From Siphonodentalium dalli (taxonomy: Eukaryota; Mollusca; Scaphopoda; Gadilida; Siphonodentaliidae), in NCBI GenBank assembly GCA_032622095.1, contig CP136068.1, positions 5,309,314-5,373,313 on the forward strand: 64,000 nt of DNA. Direction: 5' to 3'. The notes below the pieces were generated by a model that saw nothing but the letters and a program-made list of their open reading frames with translations, ran no database searches and was not told where the DNA came from. Below, in pieces: positions 48,175-60,173 of this stretch. Within the stretch, counting starts at the first letter, position 1. Every line of letters starts with the position of its first letter. The translations under genes were made by a program, and so were the position numbers.

Positions 48175-48490
48175 CTTCTGCTGTCTGTCTGTTGTCTGTT
48201 GTCTGTTTATTAGCTATGGCCGGGAAAACTGCCAGACGGATTTAGACGAAAGTTGATACCTATGGGTACTTTTCTCCGGGGAGTGTTTTGGACTAGTCAA
48301 ATCGCGACTCCGACTGACCTTGACCTTCAAAATGGTCAAATCAAGGTCAAATCTGGTAAAACTGGCGGATTTCGACAAAATTTGATACCTGGGGGTACTT
48401 TTGTCAGAGGAGTGTATTGGACGGGTCAAATCGTGACCCAGACCTGACCTTGACCTTCAAAATGATCAATTCAAGGTCAAATCGGGTCCA
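48175..48490 (+). repeat. Tandem-core element, gaccttgaccttcaaaatgg type
   Basis: It begins with a tgtctgtctgttgtctgttg microsatellite, then two core units with gaccttgaccttcaaaatgg and tcaaggtcaaatc. It runs directly into a gcggccat-family array without its own terminus. Confidence 0.7.
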
Positions 48491-49165
48491 ATTTCACACA
48501 TAAAGTTTGGTGATAATCCGATGAGGGATGTGGTCTGCAGGGTGTGCCAAAGTATTTAGTCAGGCAACGAATAAAATATAAGATGGCTGCAGGCGGCCAT
48601 GTTTTTAATTGAAAATCGATCAAATTCGATAGCTCTCATCTAGAGGTGATCCTAATCATGCCTGTAAATTTGCAAAACATTTCTTCGATATATGTGGGAT
48701 GCATGGTGTGCCGATGGATTCAAATTTGATATCCAAGATGGCTGCTGGTGGCCATGTTTCTTAACGAATATCAGAATAAATTATGGCTCCCATCTAGAGG
48801 TTACCCACAAAGATCTGTATGAAGTTTGGTAATGAGAGAATGAGGGATGTGGCATGTAGTGTGTGCCAAAGGAATTAGTCATACGAAGAGTAAAATCCAA
48901 GATGGCTGCTGGTGGCAATGTTTTTAAACAAATTTCAGCAATAATCGATGGCACCCATCTAATGTCGCCACAAAGATCTGAATGAGGTTCGGTGGCAATC
49001 AGATGAGGGATGTTGTCTGTAGGGTGCGCCAAAGGATTTAGTCATGCAAAGAGTCAAATTCAAGATGGCTGCTGGCGGCCATGTTTTTCATCGAAAATCA
49101 ATAAAATTTTATAGCTCCCATCTAGAAGGGATTCTAAACATGCCTGTAAATTTTCAAAACATTTC
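48491..49165 (+). repeat. gcggccat-family tandem-core array, diverged
   Basis: Four units of about 170 bp with aagatggctgcaggcggcca, gatgagggatgtggtctg and ggctcccatctagaggt. They are more diverged from one another than those at 29.8 kb, so this array is older or a different subfamily. Confidence 0.8.
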
Positions 49166-49231
49166 TCCTATGAAAGTGTCAACTTTGTAAAGAAGGTAAT
49201 TTTTTTGTGATGAGCAATGAATAGAGAGATT

Positions 49232-49292
49232 AACGAGAGGCCGATCACGATCGGCAGATGTTTAACCCATACCTTGGCGATAGCGACTAGCC
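49232..49292 (+). repeat. Palindrome-bearing dispersed block, copy 4
   Basis: Contains aacgagaggccgatcacgat, cggcagatgtttaacccata and ccttggcgatagcgactagcc. Same orientation as the other three. Confidence 0.85.
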
Positions 49293-50865
49293 ATAACTGA
49301 TAATTTGTCAAAGATATGATCACAGGAATTAATCCATATATCAGTACCCAACTTGAAATCAAAAGCTCAAATAATTTGTCTAAAGAAAGGGTTAAAGTAT
49401 TTGGGTTGGGGAGGAGTAGTTTTAAATCTCATAACTCTGTCCCTATTCACACAAGGACCTCTCACTGTGAGATCCAATGGTTTAGTGATTTCGGAGGACA
49501 TGTTTAGGAGTTTAAGTTAACTCATTGGAAGCAAAAGTGATAAATCCCTATCTTTGCCACTTTTGACATGCCAGATATTCAAAATTGATTATTCACTTCT
49601 AAAGAGAAATTATAATTGCTTAGAACGACATACATGTATATGTAGGGGATTCCATCTCGTAATTAAATGGTACTTTAATTACCCCCCCCCCTTCCCCCAT
49701 TCTCCCCAGTTATTTGTTTATCAAACATGGACAGATATAAAATCAGATCTGACCTGTGTATTAAATAAGATTAAGTGTTTCATAACAGGGGTGTATGGTT
49801 TTCAAAAATATATGTAGTTTATACAATTCAAAAGTATTATCTATATAATGTTATACAGACATAATATGATGGGGATGCTGGCCCCTATGACCACTAAATC
49901 GTTCATATAAACGAAAGTAAGTTAGCCCTCATTTGAATGGTTTCACACATTGCAATGTTTTACAAGTAGCTTGGGCACTAAAAGCCACAACCTTCAATGT
50001 TAATCTTCTAAGTGCTCTGTGGCCCCTAAAATTCAATCAACCATGAAAATGTGAACAAATGGGAAAATAAGGTTCCTGGAAATACTAACATCTACCATAT
50101 TGATTTTCAAAACAAGTCATCACTTACAATAGTCATGTATATTTATCTGCCTGTTTCCCATTGCATAGATAAATCATATTGGCTATCAGCTGTTGTTTTA
50201 ATTTCAAATTGAAAGCACGTGTCTGAAGGGTTAATATATTTTTCAAAAATCAATTAATCAGTCAATACCAAAATTGATAGAAGTGAATAGTGTGCAAAGA
50301 TACCCAATAGATATTAAGAGATATGAGGAAGAGTCCATGTACATTATAGCATGTGTCTATGGAAACCTTGGAAAGGGTTAATTATTTTTGAAGCAAATTA
50401 ATGGAATTTAGAAGACACTTATATAGGTGAGGGGGGCCCTTATCTCACCCTGTAATGAAATTTCAAGAATAGGAAAAACACCAGTCTTGTGCTGCCATTA
50501 ATCAATTTGACAGTTAGAATAAACAAACAGCCAGCCACCAGTGTTGTTAATCTTGCTTGACCCACCAGAGCTCTTTATCATATGTCATCACTCATTTCAT
50601 AACAGATTTCACTTGGAATGACAACATCTATAAAAATCCTCTCATATACTCTGGATGTTAGATGATCACATGGTAATTTATTGATATCATTATATTACAT
50701 GAAACTATTGCAATAAAATCTTCATATTTTCAAAACAGGATATCACACCTAATTAATCGTATAAAACTAAAATAAATGAAACTGTCAATTTTTTTTTATT
50801 GTTATTTACAGTTCAAACAAAATTTAATATTTGTATATGCTAAATTTAGCAAGGAGCTAAATGTA
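49293..50865. other. No gene recognised
   Basis: A C-run lies at about 49682-49691. At 50240-50420 there is a decayed repeat (tcaataccaaaattgatag) like those at 26.0 and 32.2 kb. No credible exon was seen. Confidence 0.45.
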
Positions 50866-51300
50866 AAAAAATTTAAATTAAAAAAAAAATTAAAAATTCT
50901 CGAAAAAGGGTCATAACTCCTTTAAAATTAATCGGATCAAACCCATATTCGGACTCGATCTGTATTTTGGCTGTGAAACTCACATACCAAATTTGGTTCC
51001 AATCAGATAAAAAATGTTTGAGTTATGGCAGAATGCGTGAATTATAAGTTGAAAAAGGGCCATAACTCTGTAACAAAAACTCGGATCAAACCCAAATTCG
51101 AACTCGTTCTGTATTTTGGGCTGAGAAACCCATATACAAAATTTGGTTTCGATCGGATAGAAAATGTTTGAGTTATGGCATTACACGTAAAGTGTCTACG
51201 GACAGACAGACGGACAGACGGACAGACGGACGAACGACGAGTGGTCAATCCGGGCAACGACACTATGTTTACCATACTATGGTATGGGTAAACATAAAAA
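50866..51300 (+). repeat. Complete-looking pearl-type element (gggccataactc core)
   Basis: Two core units of about 160 bp share cataactc, gatcaaacccatattcg-type, accaaatttggttccaatc-type and aaaaatgtttgagttatggc. A gacagacggacagacggac microsatellite follows (51201-51236), then cgacgagtggtcaatccggg and the terminal palindrome gtttaccatactatggtatg. This is the clearest example of the architecture in the window. Confidence 0.85.
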
Positions 51301-53805
51301 GGAGTGTAAAAAATGAGCAGTAACGGATTTAGTCACACACAGAGTTAAATCCAAGATGGCTGCTGGCGGCCATGTTTTTTTGGCCGAATGACCCCAAAAT
51401 GACTCGTTCCCATCTACATGTTATTGTTAACATCCATGACAAATTTTATGATGATCAGACTAAAGGTACAACCTGTAGCCCGTGCTAAAGGATTTAGTCA
51501 TACAAAGAGTAAAATCCAAGATGGCTGCTGCCGCCATGTTTTTCGGCTGAATGACCCCAAAATTAATGTTCCCATCTACATGTCAATATTAACATCCATG
51601 ACAAATTTCATGATGATCAGACGAACAGTACAAGCCTGGATATAATTTTTTAATGTCGATCAAATCGGAAAATTAGGATTACTATACGTGATCGGGACTT
51701 TTGCATACATTATGTACTGTGCTAAGTCACTGAACTGCCCATTGCTAATTTCAAATTGGCCGGATCGCATCAGATTAATCGGAAGTTGTCCGATATATTA
51801 GCGCAAAATAGTCCGCAGAAAAAATCCTACGCAGTGCTTCCCCCAAGTAAACACGAGCACATGTTTCAAAACGCGGCGATTTAAAAACTACCCGGTATGA
51901 ATGTTTTCGGAATTTCTTCCGCTAAATCTCCAACTAACACCCTTAACTTGTGGAATATATTACACTTGTGCTGATTTAACTTGTGACATCTCCGTGTATC
52001 TTACGTCAAACGAGAAAAACACGACAAAGTGTATTTCTTGGTTGGAGTTTCCCCCCAGTGGCAGCCATTTTTTCTGGGTTTTTCACGTTCTAAAAATAGA
52101 AAGTCGTAAATAGTGCGGACGTGAAGGCAGCGATAATTCGCAGTTTGCGATCAATCATCAATCGCGGACAATTTAGGTTAGAGGTTGCATTAAAATTACA
52201 TTTATAGGTCCTGTATACGGAACGGATCATTAACATGTTTTCGGTAAAACGCGTTGTATTGGTGGGGGGATTTGATATTTAGTGCACAGTAGTGGTAATT
52301 GAATGTCTTTGCCGCGGATAATACATCTACTTGTTGTTTTCCCCTTAATTATATATTTTTTGTGAAGATAATGGGCGCCGGACAAACTGACGGACGATAA
52401 TAAGGCGGCGCCGGTTATCGGTGTATTTGGCTCTGTCAATGACCGTGTCCGACCTCTTATATCCAGGCTTGGAACACTTGGAACAAAATGACTCGTTCCC
52501 ATCTACATTCCAATTTCAACAGCCATGAAAAATTTCATGATGATCAGACTCAAGGTACGACCTGTAGTCAGTGCTAAAGGATTTAGCCATACAAAGAGTA
52601 AAATCCAAGATGGCTGCTAGTGGCCATGTTTTTGGCCGAATGACCCCAAAATGACTCGTTTCCATATACATGTCATTATTAACATTCATGACAAATTTTA
52701 TGATGAACAGAATAAAGGTACGACCTGTAGCCCGTGCTAAAGGATTTAGTCATACAAAGAGTAAAATACAAGATGGCTGCTGGCAGCCATGTTTTTCTGC
52801 CAAATGACCCCAAAAATGACTCGTTCCCATCTACATGTCATTGTTAACATCCATGACAAATTTTATGATGATCAGACTAAAGGTACGACCTGTAGCCCGT
52901 GCTAAAGAATTTAGTCATACAAAGAGTAAAATCCAAGATAGCTGCTGGCGGCCATGTTTTTTGGCCGAATGACCCCAAAATTACTCGTTCCCATCTACAT
53001 GTCAAAATTAACATCCATGACAAATTTCATGATGATCAGGCGAAGAGTACGACATGTGGCCCGTGCTAATGGATTAAATTTTGAAATCAAAGATGGCCAC
53101 TGGCGGCCATGTTTTTTGTCCTAATGACCCCAAAATGACTCGTTCCCATCTACATTCCAATTTCAACAGCCATGACAAATTTCATGATGATCAGACTAAA
53201 GGTACGACCTGTAGCCCGTGCTAAAGGATTTAATCATACAAAGAGTAAAATCCAAGATGGCTGCTGGTGGTCATATTTTTTGGCCGAATGACCCAACAAT
53301 GACTCGTTCCATCTACATGTCATTGTTAACATCCATGACAAATTTTATGATGATCCGACCAAAGGTACGAACTGTAGCCAGTGTCAAAGGATTTAGTCAT
53401 GCAATGATGCAAAGAGTAAAATCTAAGATGGCTGCCGGCGGCCATGTTTTTTGGCTGAATGACCCCAAAATTACTCGTTCCCATCAACATGTCAATATTA
53501 ACATCCATGACAAATTTCATGACAATAAGACGAACAGTCCGGCCTGTAGCCCATGCTAATGGATTGAATTTTGAAATCCAAGATGGCCGCTAGCGGCCAT
53601 GTTATTTTTCCAAATAACCCCAAAATGACTCGTTCCCATCTACGTCAATGTCAACATCCATGACAAATTTCATAATAATCGGACCAAAGGTACGAACTGT
53701 AGCCCGTGCTAAAGGAAATTGTTGACGAATCACGCACAGACGGATACCAAGCCATGGCAATAGCTCAAACTTTACAAAGTAAAGTTGAGCTAATAAAGGC
53801 GGGCT
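51301..53805 (+). repeat. gcggccat-family array, interrupted at 51631
   Basis: Two units precede the TIR element at 51631-52471 and about eight follow, with a period of 150-165 bp. The right end has a short acgcacagacgg tract and the hairpin agctcaaactttac-aaa-gtaaagttgagct (about 53762-53792), the same tail as at 31264. A short further copy (53806-54035) ends in an imperfect version of that hairpin. Confidence 0.88.
51631..52471. mobile_element. 841-bp TIR element, non-autonomous
   Basis: 15-bp perfect terminal inverted repeats: caagcctggatataa at 51631 and ttatatccaggcttg ending at 52471. The flanks gaacagta and gaacactt match at six of eight positions, so an 8-bp (hAT-like) duplication is possible but not proven. 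The interior is unique in base composition compared with the array around it and encodes nothing recognised. The right end contains gtcaatgaccgtgtccgac, shared with the hairpin at 24.3 kb. Confidence 0.65.
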
Positions 53806-54172
53806 GCAGGGTGTGCCGATGGATTCAAATTTTAAATCCAAAATGGCTACTGGCGGCCATGTTTTTAACTAATTTGAGAAAAAATGTATGGCTCCCATCT
53901 AGGTCACCCCTAATATCCATATGGTGATGATCGAATGAGGTATGCGATCTGTTGGGTGAGCCAAAGGAAATTGATGACAGACGGATGCCAACCCATGGCA
54001 ATAGCTCAAGCTTGACTTTGTCAAATTGATCTAAAAAGACACAGATGTGAGTGATTTAGCTTTGGTTCGTTACTTACACTAGCATATGGTAATATTATTA
54101 GAACTGCCTGTACGAACGACATTGTTTGAATGACAGCTCCCAAACAAGATTCTATGAGAACTTAATTCTTAC

Positions 54173-54510
54173 CATAAGAATGGCTGTGTTCGATTCTCTG
54201 AATGACAGCTCCCAAACAAGCTGAAGGGCAGCTGATATCTCTTCTTCATTATGCTCTGATTGTTCTACAGACGTCATAATTAATGGCAAAACCCCCTTCT
54301 CCAACAAAATGTTCTTGATCTCATCATTTTTGGCAATTTTCGGCAGAGCAGCAACAAGTTCTCTAGTAATGAAACAATCGGGTCTGTGCTTTAGTGACTT
54401 TCCAAGTAGATCAAGGACAAATGTGAACAGTGTCTCATCAGCTGCCAGTAGATGTGTCTGTTCTTCATCCGTTATGTATGCTAACACCAGCAAAGTGACA
54501 ATTTTTGCAT
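54173..54510 (-). CDS. Internal exon of an ARM/HEAT-repeat-like host gene
   Basis: 338 nt on the minus strand. The acceptor is tgttctctttag ahead of 54510; the donor is GTAAGA after 54173. The first codon is split (two bases) and the exon ends in phase 0. It encodes about 112 residues with three helical repeats: VTLLVLAYITDEEQTHLLA, LFTFVLDLLGKSLKHRPDCF, ELVAALPKIAKNDEIKNIL, GVLPLIMTSVEQSEHNEEEI, ALQLVWELSFRESNTAIL. The 'W.LSF...N' ending is typical of ARM repeats in a large invertebrate family, some members of which carry a TIR domain (known from family resemblance, not shown here). A 22-bp piece of the exon end is duplicated in the intron at 54127-54148. Confidence 0.65.
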
Positions 54511-54759
54511 CTAAAGAGAACAGTATTTTATTGAGTATTAAGTCATAGAATTCAAAGTGCTAAAACAGTAGTGTGGGGTGATAAATTAAGAACTTTTGAA
54601 GATGCTTCATCTCTTCCTGGCATCACTTACAACACAATTTCTGGGAAAACAAGTTATGAAGGCATATTTAAATGTTGGCCTTATTAAAATTTCCCAAAAA
54701 AACAGTTAAACATCTGTTGTTACAGTCGACATAATTCACTTGAAATTGCTTTTCCAAGA

Positions 54760-55310
54760 TAGTATGGCCATGGTTACTCTAAAAGCAACCTGCCCAATTG
54801 AAAGTGCGAGTCGGGGTGGGTTGAGACTTTTGGAAAAATCCACTGAAAATCATAAAGGGACAAAATTCAAATATCGAGATACAATTTTTTTGACTGGTGC
54901 ATCTCATGGGTAGTGTACACACGCATTTAGAGTGCAATTTTCTAATTTTTAGAGCGAACGGTTTTCTCATGGCAACACTATATAAAGTAAATACGTATGT
55001 GTAAGTAATTGTATCATTAACTTGTTTTTAGCCCAAAATCCAAACGGGCTAATGACGGAGCGAATTTAATGCAGAAGCAGGTACATCGGTATACTGTAGG
55101 TACGCCTCCAAAATTTGACTGCTCTACTATAAATGCCCAATGGAGAGCTTGCATCGGGGTGGGTTCAGACTTGGGCAAATTCCACCGAAAATCAAATGGG
55201 GAAAAAGTACTCAAAAAATCAGGGCCAGCAAACTTGGTCACGTGGTTACTATTTTTAGTGTAAAAATGGCCGACGGAATTATCACCTGCACATGCACGAA
55301 TCTTCATTCC
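54760..55310. repeat. Diverged dispersed repeat, two units
   Basis: 54780-54975 and 55027-55300 share cggggtgggtt.agactt, aaattccac.gaaaatca and gcgaa..gttt motifs. A third relative is at 59130-59300 (gcaggcacatcgatatacca, accgctctactatgaa). No hairpin or microsatellite is evident. Confidence 0.55.
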
Positions 55311-55639
55311 AATTAAAATACTGATAATATCCTAGTGATAGTCAAATGTCAGAAGAGAGCTTGAAATATCAGTACATTATTGATGTACATATAACACACT
55401 TCTCCGTGCAAATGCGATGCTTACCCACCAGGGAATATTTAGAGGCTATTACTTGGTTGGTTTGATATTAGGCCCGATATAAGCCCGAGGTAACATCATA
55501 TCAGCCTGGGACCGAAGATCGAATGCTGATCTGAGGTCATCGATGGCTGATATCAGGTCAAAACTATCAAACCAACAAAGTAATATCCTAATTATTAATT
55601 AGATCTGCTCTTGGTAACTGACAACTCTTTTATATTAGT

Positions 55640-56142
55640 GACTAGCTGATGTGCCCGACTTCGTCCAGGCTATTTAGGGATTTCTTTGTGAGCACCTCCG
55701 TCTGGGCAGGATATATATTGACTTTGATTGGTCCAGATACATGCCTATATGAGTGTATATGTGTTCCTAGGATATATATGACACAACAACCCATTCTGCC
55801 TTTTTAATCGAGATAATTGCATTCCGCGTTTTGTTTTGCATCCGTATTTTACGCATGGGTAGCCGTTTAGCAGCTTCGATTGTAATAAAGAGCGTTGATC
55901 ATTAACACCTCCGAATATGGTCAATATAAAGATCGTTGATGCCTTAACCCCCGAAGTGGCGTTTGCGGTGATTTTGATGATTGGGAGTGGAGAATCGGTG
56001 CTCAGAGCTTGTCCAAAATGCGAAGTCGACGATCCCCGTGGGTTTTTACACTTATATACGAAATTTGGTCTCGATCGGTGCAGCCGTTTTCGATTCTATA
56101 AATGACATACAGACAGAAAGTGGTCTTCAAAATATATATGAG
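55640..56142 (+). repeat. Tandem-core element, head-to-tail copy 1
   Basis: Head gactagctgatgtgcccgac and ttcgtccaggctatttaggg; core as at 2448-2850; end catacagacagaaagtggtc and ttcaaaatatatatgag. The next element starts at once. Confidence 0.75.
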
Positions 56143-56772
56143 ACTAGCCGACGACCCGACGTTGTCCGGGCTATTGAAAAACCAAATTTCAAGTCGATAG
56201 CTCTACCCGTTTCCGAGATCTGGCCTTTTTCCGCATGCGCAAAGTTGGCGTCGCACGGGCTCGGCGACCCGATAAAATTTGTATCCGGGGCAAGATACAT
56301 TCACATACCAAATTTCAAATCGATAGCTCCACCCGTTTCCGAGATCTGGTCTGCGCATGCGCGAAGCTTGCGTCGCGCGGTCTCGGCGACCCAATAAATT
56401 TCGTATCCGGGGCAAGATACATTCACATAGCAAATTTCAAGTCGATAGCTCCACCCGTTTCCGAGATCTCGTCTGCGCATGCGCGAAGCTGGCGTAGCAC
56501 GGGCTTGGCGACCCGATAAAATTCGTATCCGGGGCAAGATACATTCACATAGCAAATTTCAAGTCGATAGCTCCACCCGTTTCTGAGATCTCGTCTGCGC
56601 ATGCGCGAAGCGGGCGCCGCACGGGCTCGCCAATACGACAACGTCGACCGCCTGGTCAAACTACACACACGTACCAAGTTTCGTCCCGATCGGTCGAGAA
56701 TCGTAGATTTGTATAAATGACAGACATACAGACAGACATACAAACATACAGAGGTCTTCAAAATATATATGA
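56143..56772 (+). repeat. Tandem-core element, head-to-tail copy 2, 122-bp units
   Basis: Head actagccgacgacccgacgt and tgtccgggctatt, then four core units; gagatct recurs at 56215, 56341, 56463 and 56585 (period 122-126). Each unit has gatagctccacccgtttccg, a tgcgcatgcgcg palindrome and gataaaattcgtatccgggg. It ends in cagacatacagacagacata and ttcaaaatatatatgag. Open frames across the units on both strands reflect the lack of stops in the GC-rich core. Confidence 0.88.
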
Positions 56773-57316
56773 GACTAGCCGATGAGCCCGACGTTGTCCG
56801 GGCTATTCAAAAACCAAATTTCAAGTCGATAGCTATTCAAAAACCTAATTTCAAGTCGATAGCTCCACCCGTTTCCGAGATCTGGTCTGCGCATGCGCGA
56901 AACTGGCGTCGCACGGGCTCGGCGACCCGATAAATTTCGTATCCGGGGCAAGATACATTCACATAGCAAAGTTCAAGTCGATAGCTCCACCCGTTTTCCG
57001 AGATCTCGTCTGCGCATGCGCGAAGCTGGCGTCGCACGGGCTCGGCGACCCGATAAAATTCGCATCCGGCGCAAGATACATTCACATAGCAAATTTGAAG
57101 TCGATAGCTCCACCCGTTTCCGAGATCTCGTCTGCGCATGCGCTGCACGGGCGCCGCACGGGCTCGCCAATACGACAACGTTCACCACCTGGTCAAACTA
57201 CACACACGTACCAAGTTTCGTCCCGATCGGTCGAGAATCGTAGATTTGTATCAATGACAGACAGACAGACAGACAAACAAACAAACAAACAGAGGTCTTC
57301 AAAATATATATGAGAT
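56773..57316 (+). repeat. Tandem-core element, head-to-tail copy 3
   Basis: The same family as the preceding copy, with three core units (gagatct at 56877, 57000 and 57122) and a gacagacagacagacaaaca tail ending in ttcaaaatatatatgagat. This is the last in the series. Confidence 0.88.
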
Positions 57317-60173
57317 GACACCAAATTCGATATTTACATGTACATGTTATTTAGTAGTGAAGTAGCTAAATTATCGCATGTTGTAAAACCATATTACTCG
57401 AATGATCAATACATATATATCGATCATTGGAAAGATATGTGTGCGTATGTGGGGGGGGGGGGGGGGGGGGGGGTCATGATATCTCCACGTCCTCAATTAG
57501 TACCGTCTTGTTGTTGACACTAAACGTCACTCGAGCACCGCTCCCTGTAATGTTTATGCATCGGTACCAATCAGCTATAACATGGAAAAAATATGACAGG
57601 ACAATGTTGTGTCTATATAACCTTGCAGCGCTTTATATACATCAGGAATGAGCGTCATCAATTCTGAAATTGTCAGATTTTCTTCCTGATCTGGCACATA
57701 TCGGTTCAGGAACATTGAACAACTTTTCGCCCAGCTTTGACTTAGTTGGTTTTTTTTTAGGCTTCTGCAGATATCTTTGACGGTGAAGACAATAATTTGT
57801 CATAATTAAAATAACAATAACATCTATCCCTAGTCTTCTTTTTTTTAGGACGTGGGTGTTTTTCTGCCTTGTCGGTGTAGGGTGCTGTGAAATTATACAC
57901 TCATTTAATCTCTTTCTGTGAGGTGTGCATATATATGGCAGTCCTGATCTTTATGCATACTATATTGTTTACATATTTTAGTTCTGTTGAGCGATAGGTT
58001 TGACTTTATGTTCCTTGGATGCATTTTAGACTATATTCTTGGGGAAATTAAATGAATAGAATTTATTTTTGGTGGGAAATGTTCAGATAGCAAGTTCAAC
58101 AAACGACCTAAGGTAATTTTGTTATTGAATAAAATAGTGTGGAATTTATACGTAAACGAATGTGCAACAATTGTAACACGGATCTGTGGTGAGGAGTCAA
58201 ATGTACTGTAGGGTCGTGGTGATAAAAGGGGCAACAGCAGCCAGATACTTCAGACCGAACATGTGTTGAGATTGCACGGATAGTTTTACTTTCTGCCACT
58301 CTTTATAGTATAATATAATTATGTTGTTCTGTTAATTATTTATGTTAGATCTAGATATAGAATATTTTCTTCAAGTTTTGTTTGTGACGTGGACTGTTCC
58401 ATCTATTGTAAAACGTGAGGAATAATGGGGATACCCATATTGTCTGATGGTAGAATTGTTCATTGCTCGTAGGCGTTCTTGCCTTTGTTCCATATGCATA
58501 TAGCTATTTGATCTTACTGTGTGGGCATTACCATGCCTCATATATTGTGTGAGCATTACCAATATTGCATTTGAAGGCACATAGAGTGGATAGGTGCGCA
58601 AAATATTTTGCATATATTTTGAAAACCATGCAGGAATATGTTTTTCTAAATTTTTGTCTATGATACCGGATGGACAAATGCTCTAAATAAAGCTCTGATG
58701 CATCTTACTGGTGAAATTGGAATAAATGTGTGGGCGCTATCAATAAAAGCCACCAGTGCGAAAATGGGTGAAAAGTAAGAGATTGAAATTTGTGCGAGGC
58801 ATCAGCTTTATATGGAACTATATTTCTAAAAGCGGTTTTGTTCAATGGACACAAGCAATATGTAGTTCTTCTTTCGCTAATATAGCACAACAAGAATATT
58901 TGTTGTTTTCGAGAAATAAGCATCGGAAGCGATAATTAGCGATTTGTTATGAGTGTTCCGTTACCCACCACGTGACCGAGTTTAGTGGCCCTGAACATTG
59001 AGATAAAAACTTTATGACAGGTGGACATGGTTAGTAGTATCCACGTGCAACTTTAAAACGATTTTCAAAGTTTTCAGAGTGGACGGTTTAATCCTGGTAG
59101 CATGTAACGTCGTTAATGGGTGATAAATATTACTCAAATTCAAACCCACTCTTACTGACACCAAATTTAAACGAGCTTATCAAGGAGTAAGACTAATGCA
59201 TGAGCAGGCACATCGATATACCATAACTACACCCCCAAAGTTTCACCGCTCTACTATGAAAGCAATAGGCTAGGCGTCAGATGAGGTGGGGTGTCACCCG
59301 AGCAGGGAATTTATGGCACTATCATTTTCCTATAGGTGAACTATTGTAGTTCCGTGATCAGGATGTTGCATGGACCTAACAGGACGCTTTTTAATTTTAT
59401 AGTCACTTGTATGTGGGTACCCGACACCAAATTGTGGTTATTTAACATATGTGGTGGATTCTGAAAATTACTATCCATTTCAAACTTGTGCAGTTTATTT
59501 CTCTCAATTTGAGTTCATTTCTCTTCAGCTATAGTCCCTCAAATATAACAAGGTTTAACATCCCACGTATGTGATATTTGAGTGACGCTGGGGATCACGG
59601 GATGACGTCACATCTTATATTTTCATGACGATTCAGATAAATGCTCTTGATTCATTCACTCTACAACTAAGAATGATCAACATATATATCAAAGTAATAT
59701 ACCAAAATGAAGGCTGATGATATACACATACGTCAGATAACAAAGTTTTATAATTTCTTCAGTAAAAGTCCAAGTTTGACAGAAAAAACTTAACCCTCCC
59801 CCATTGCAAAAAATCGTAAAATTTCTTAAAACGGGTATCATGTTAACTGGATGTCGGATATTTGGACAGCTTTAAGTACAGACAAAGTTAATTAATGTGA
59901 TTGGTTGATATTGTGTCTCCATAAATAATTGGAAAGACTTACGTTATATATTGCGCAATATGCCACGCCCCTTATTTACCAACCCCACCCCCCCAAAATG
60001 TTGACGAATATTCCTAGCAATATTGATATCAGAAAGGTCTTTTGTGTATTACTACGATTGGAAATAGGAATAACGTAGAGTCTGACATTGCACAGTTATA
60101 TCGAAGTGACCGATACATGCTTTCATAGATACATTTATGTGAAAGAACAAAGTTCAACAAACATTATACCACA
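57317..60173. other. No recognisable gene; G-run
   Basis: 23 consecutive G at 57451-57473. Part of a dispersed repeat lies at 59130-59300. Otherwise AT-rich sequence with only short, domain-free frames. Confidence 0.45.

Noticed and set aside
51623-52479. Firm hAT assignment of the 841-bp element from its 8-bp flanks
   Set aside because: The flanks match at only six of eight positions and the array does not resume at the same point on the right side.
56203-57243. Long frames on both strands with repeated peptides
   Set aside because: The 122-bp GC-rich units are not a multiple of three and simply lack stops; both strands are equally open.
57451-57473. 23-G run (and 19-G run at 45593) as functional G-quadruplexes
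   Set aside because: Pure homopolymers are common simple repeats and often assembly artefacts; nothing nearby suggests a role.
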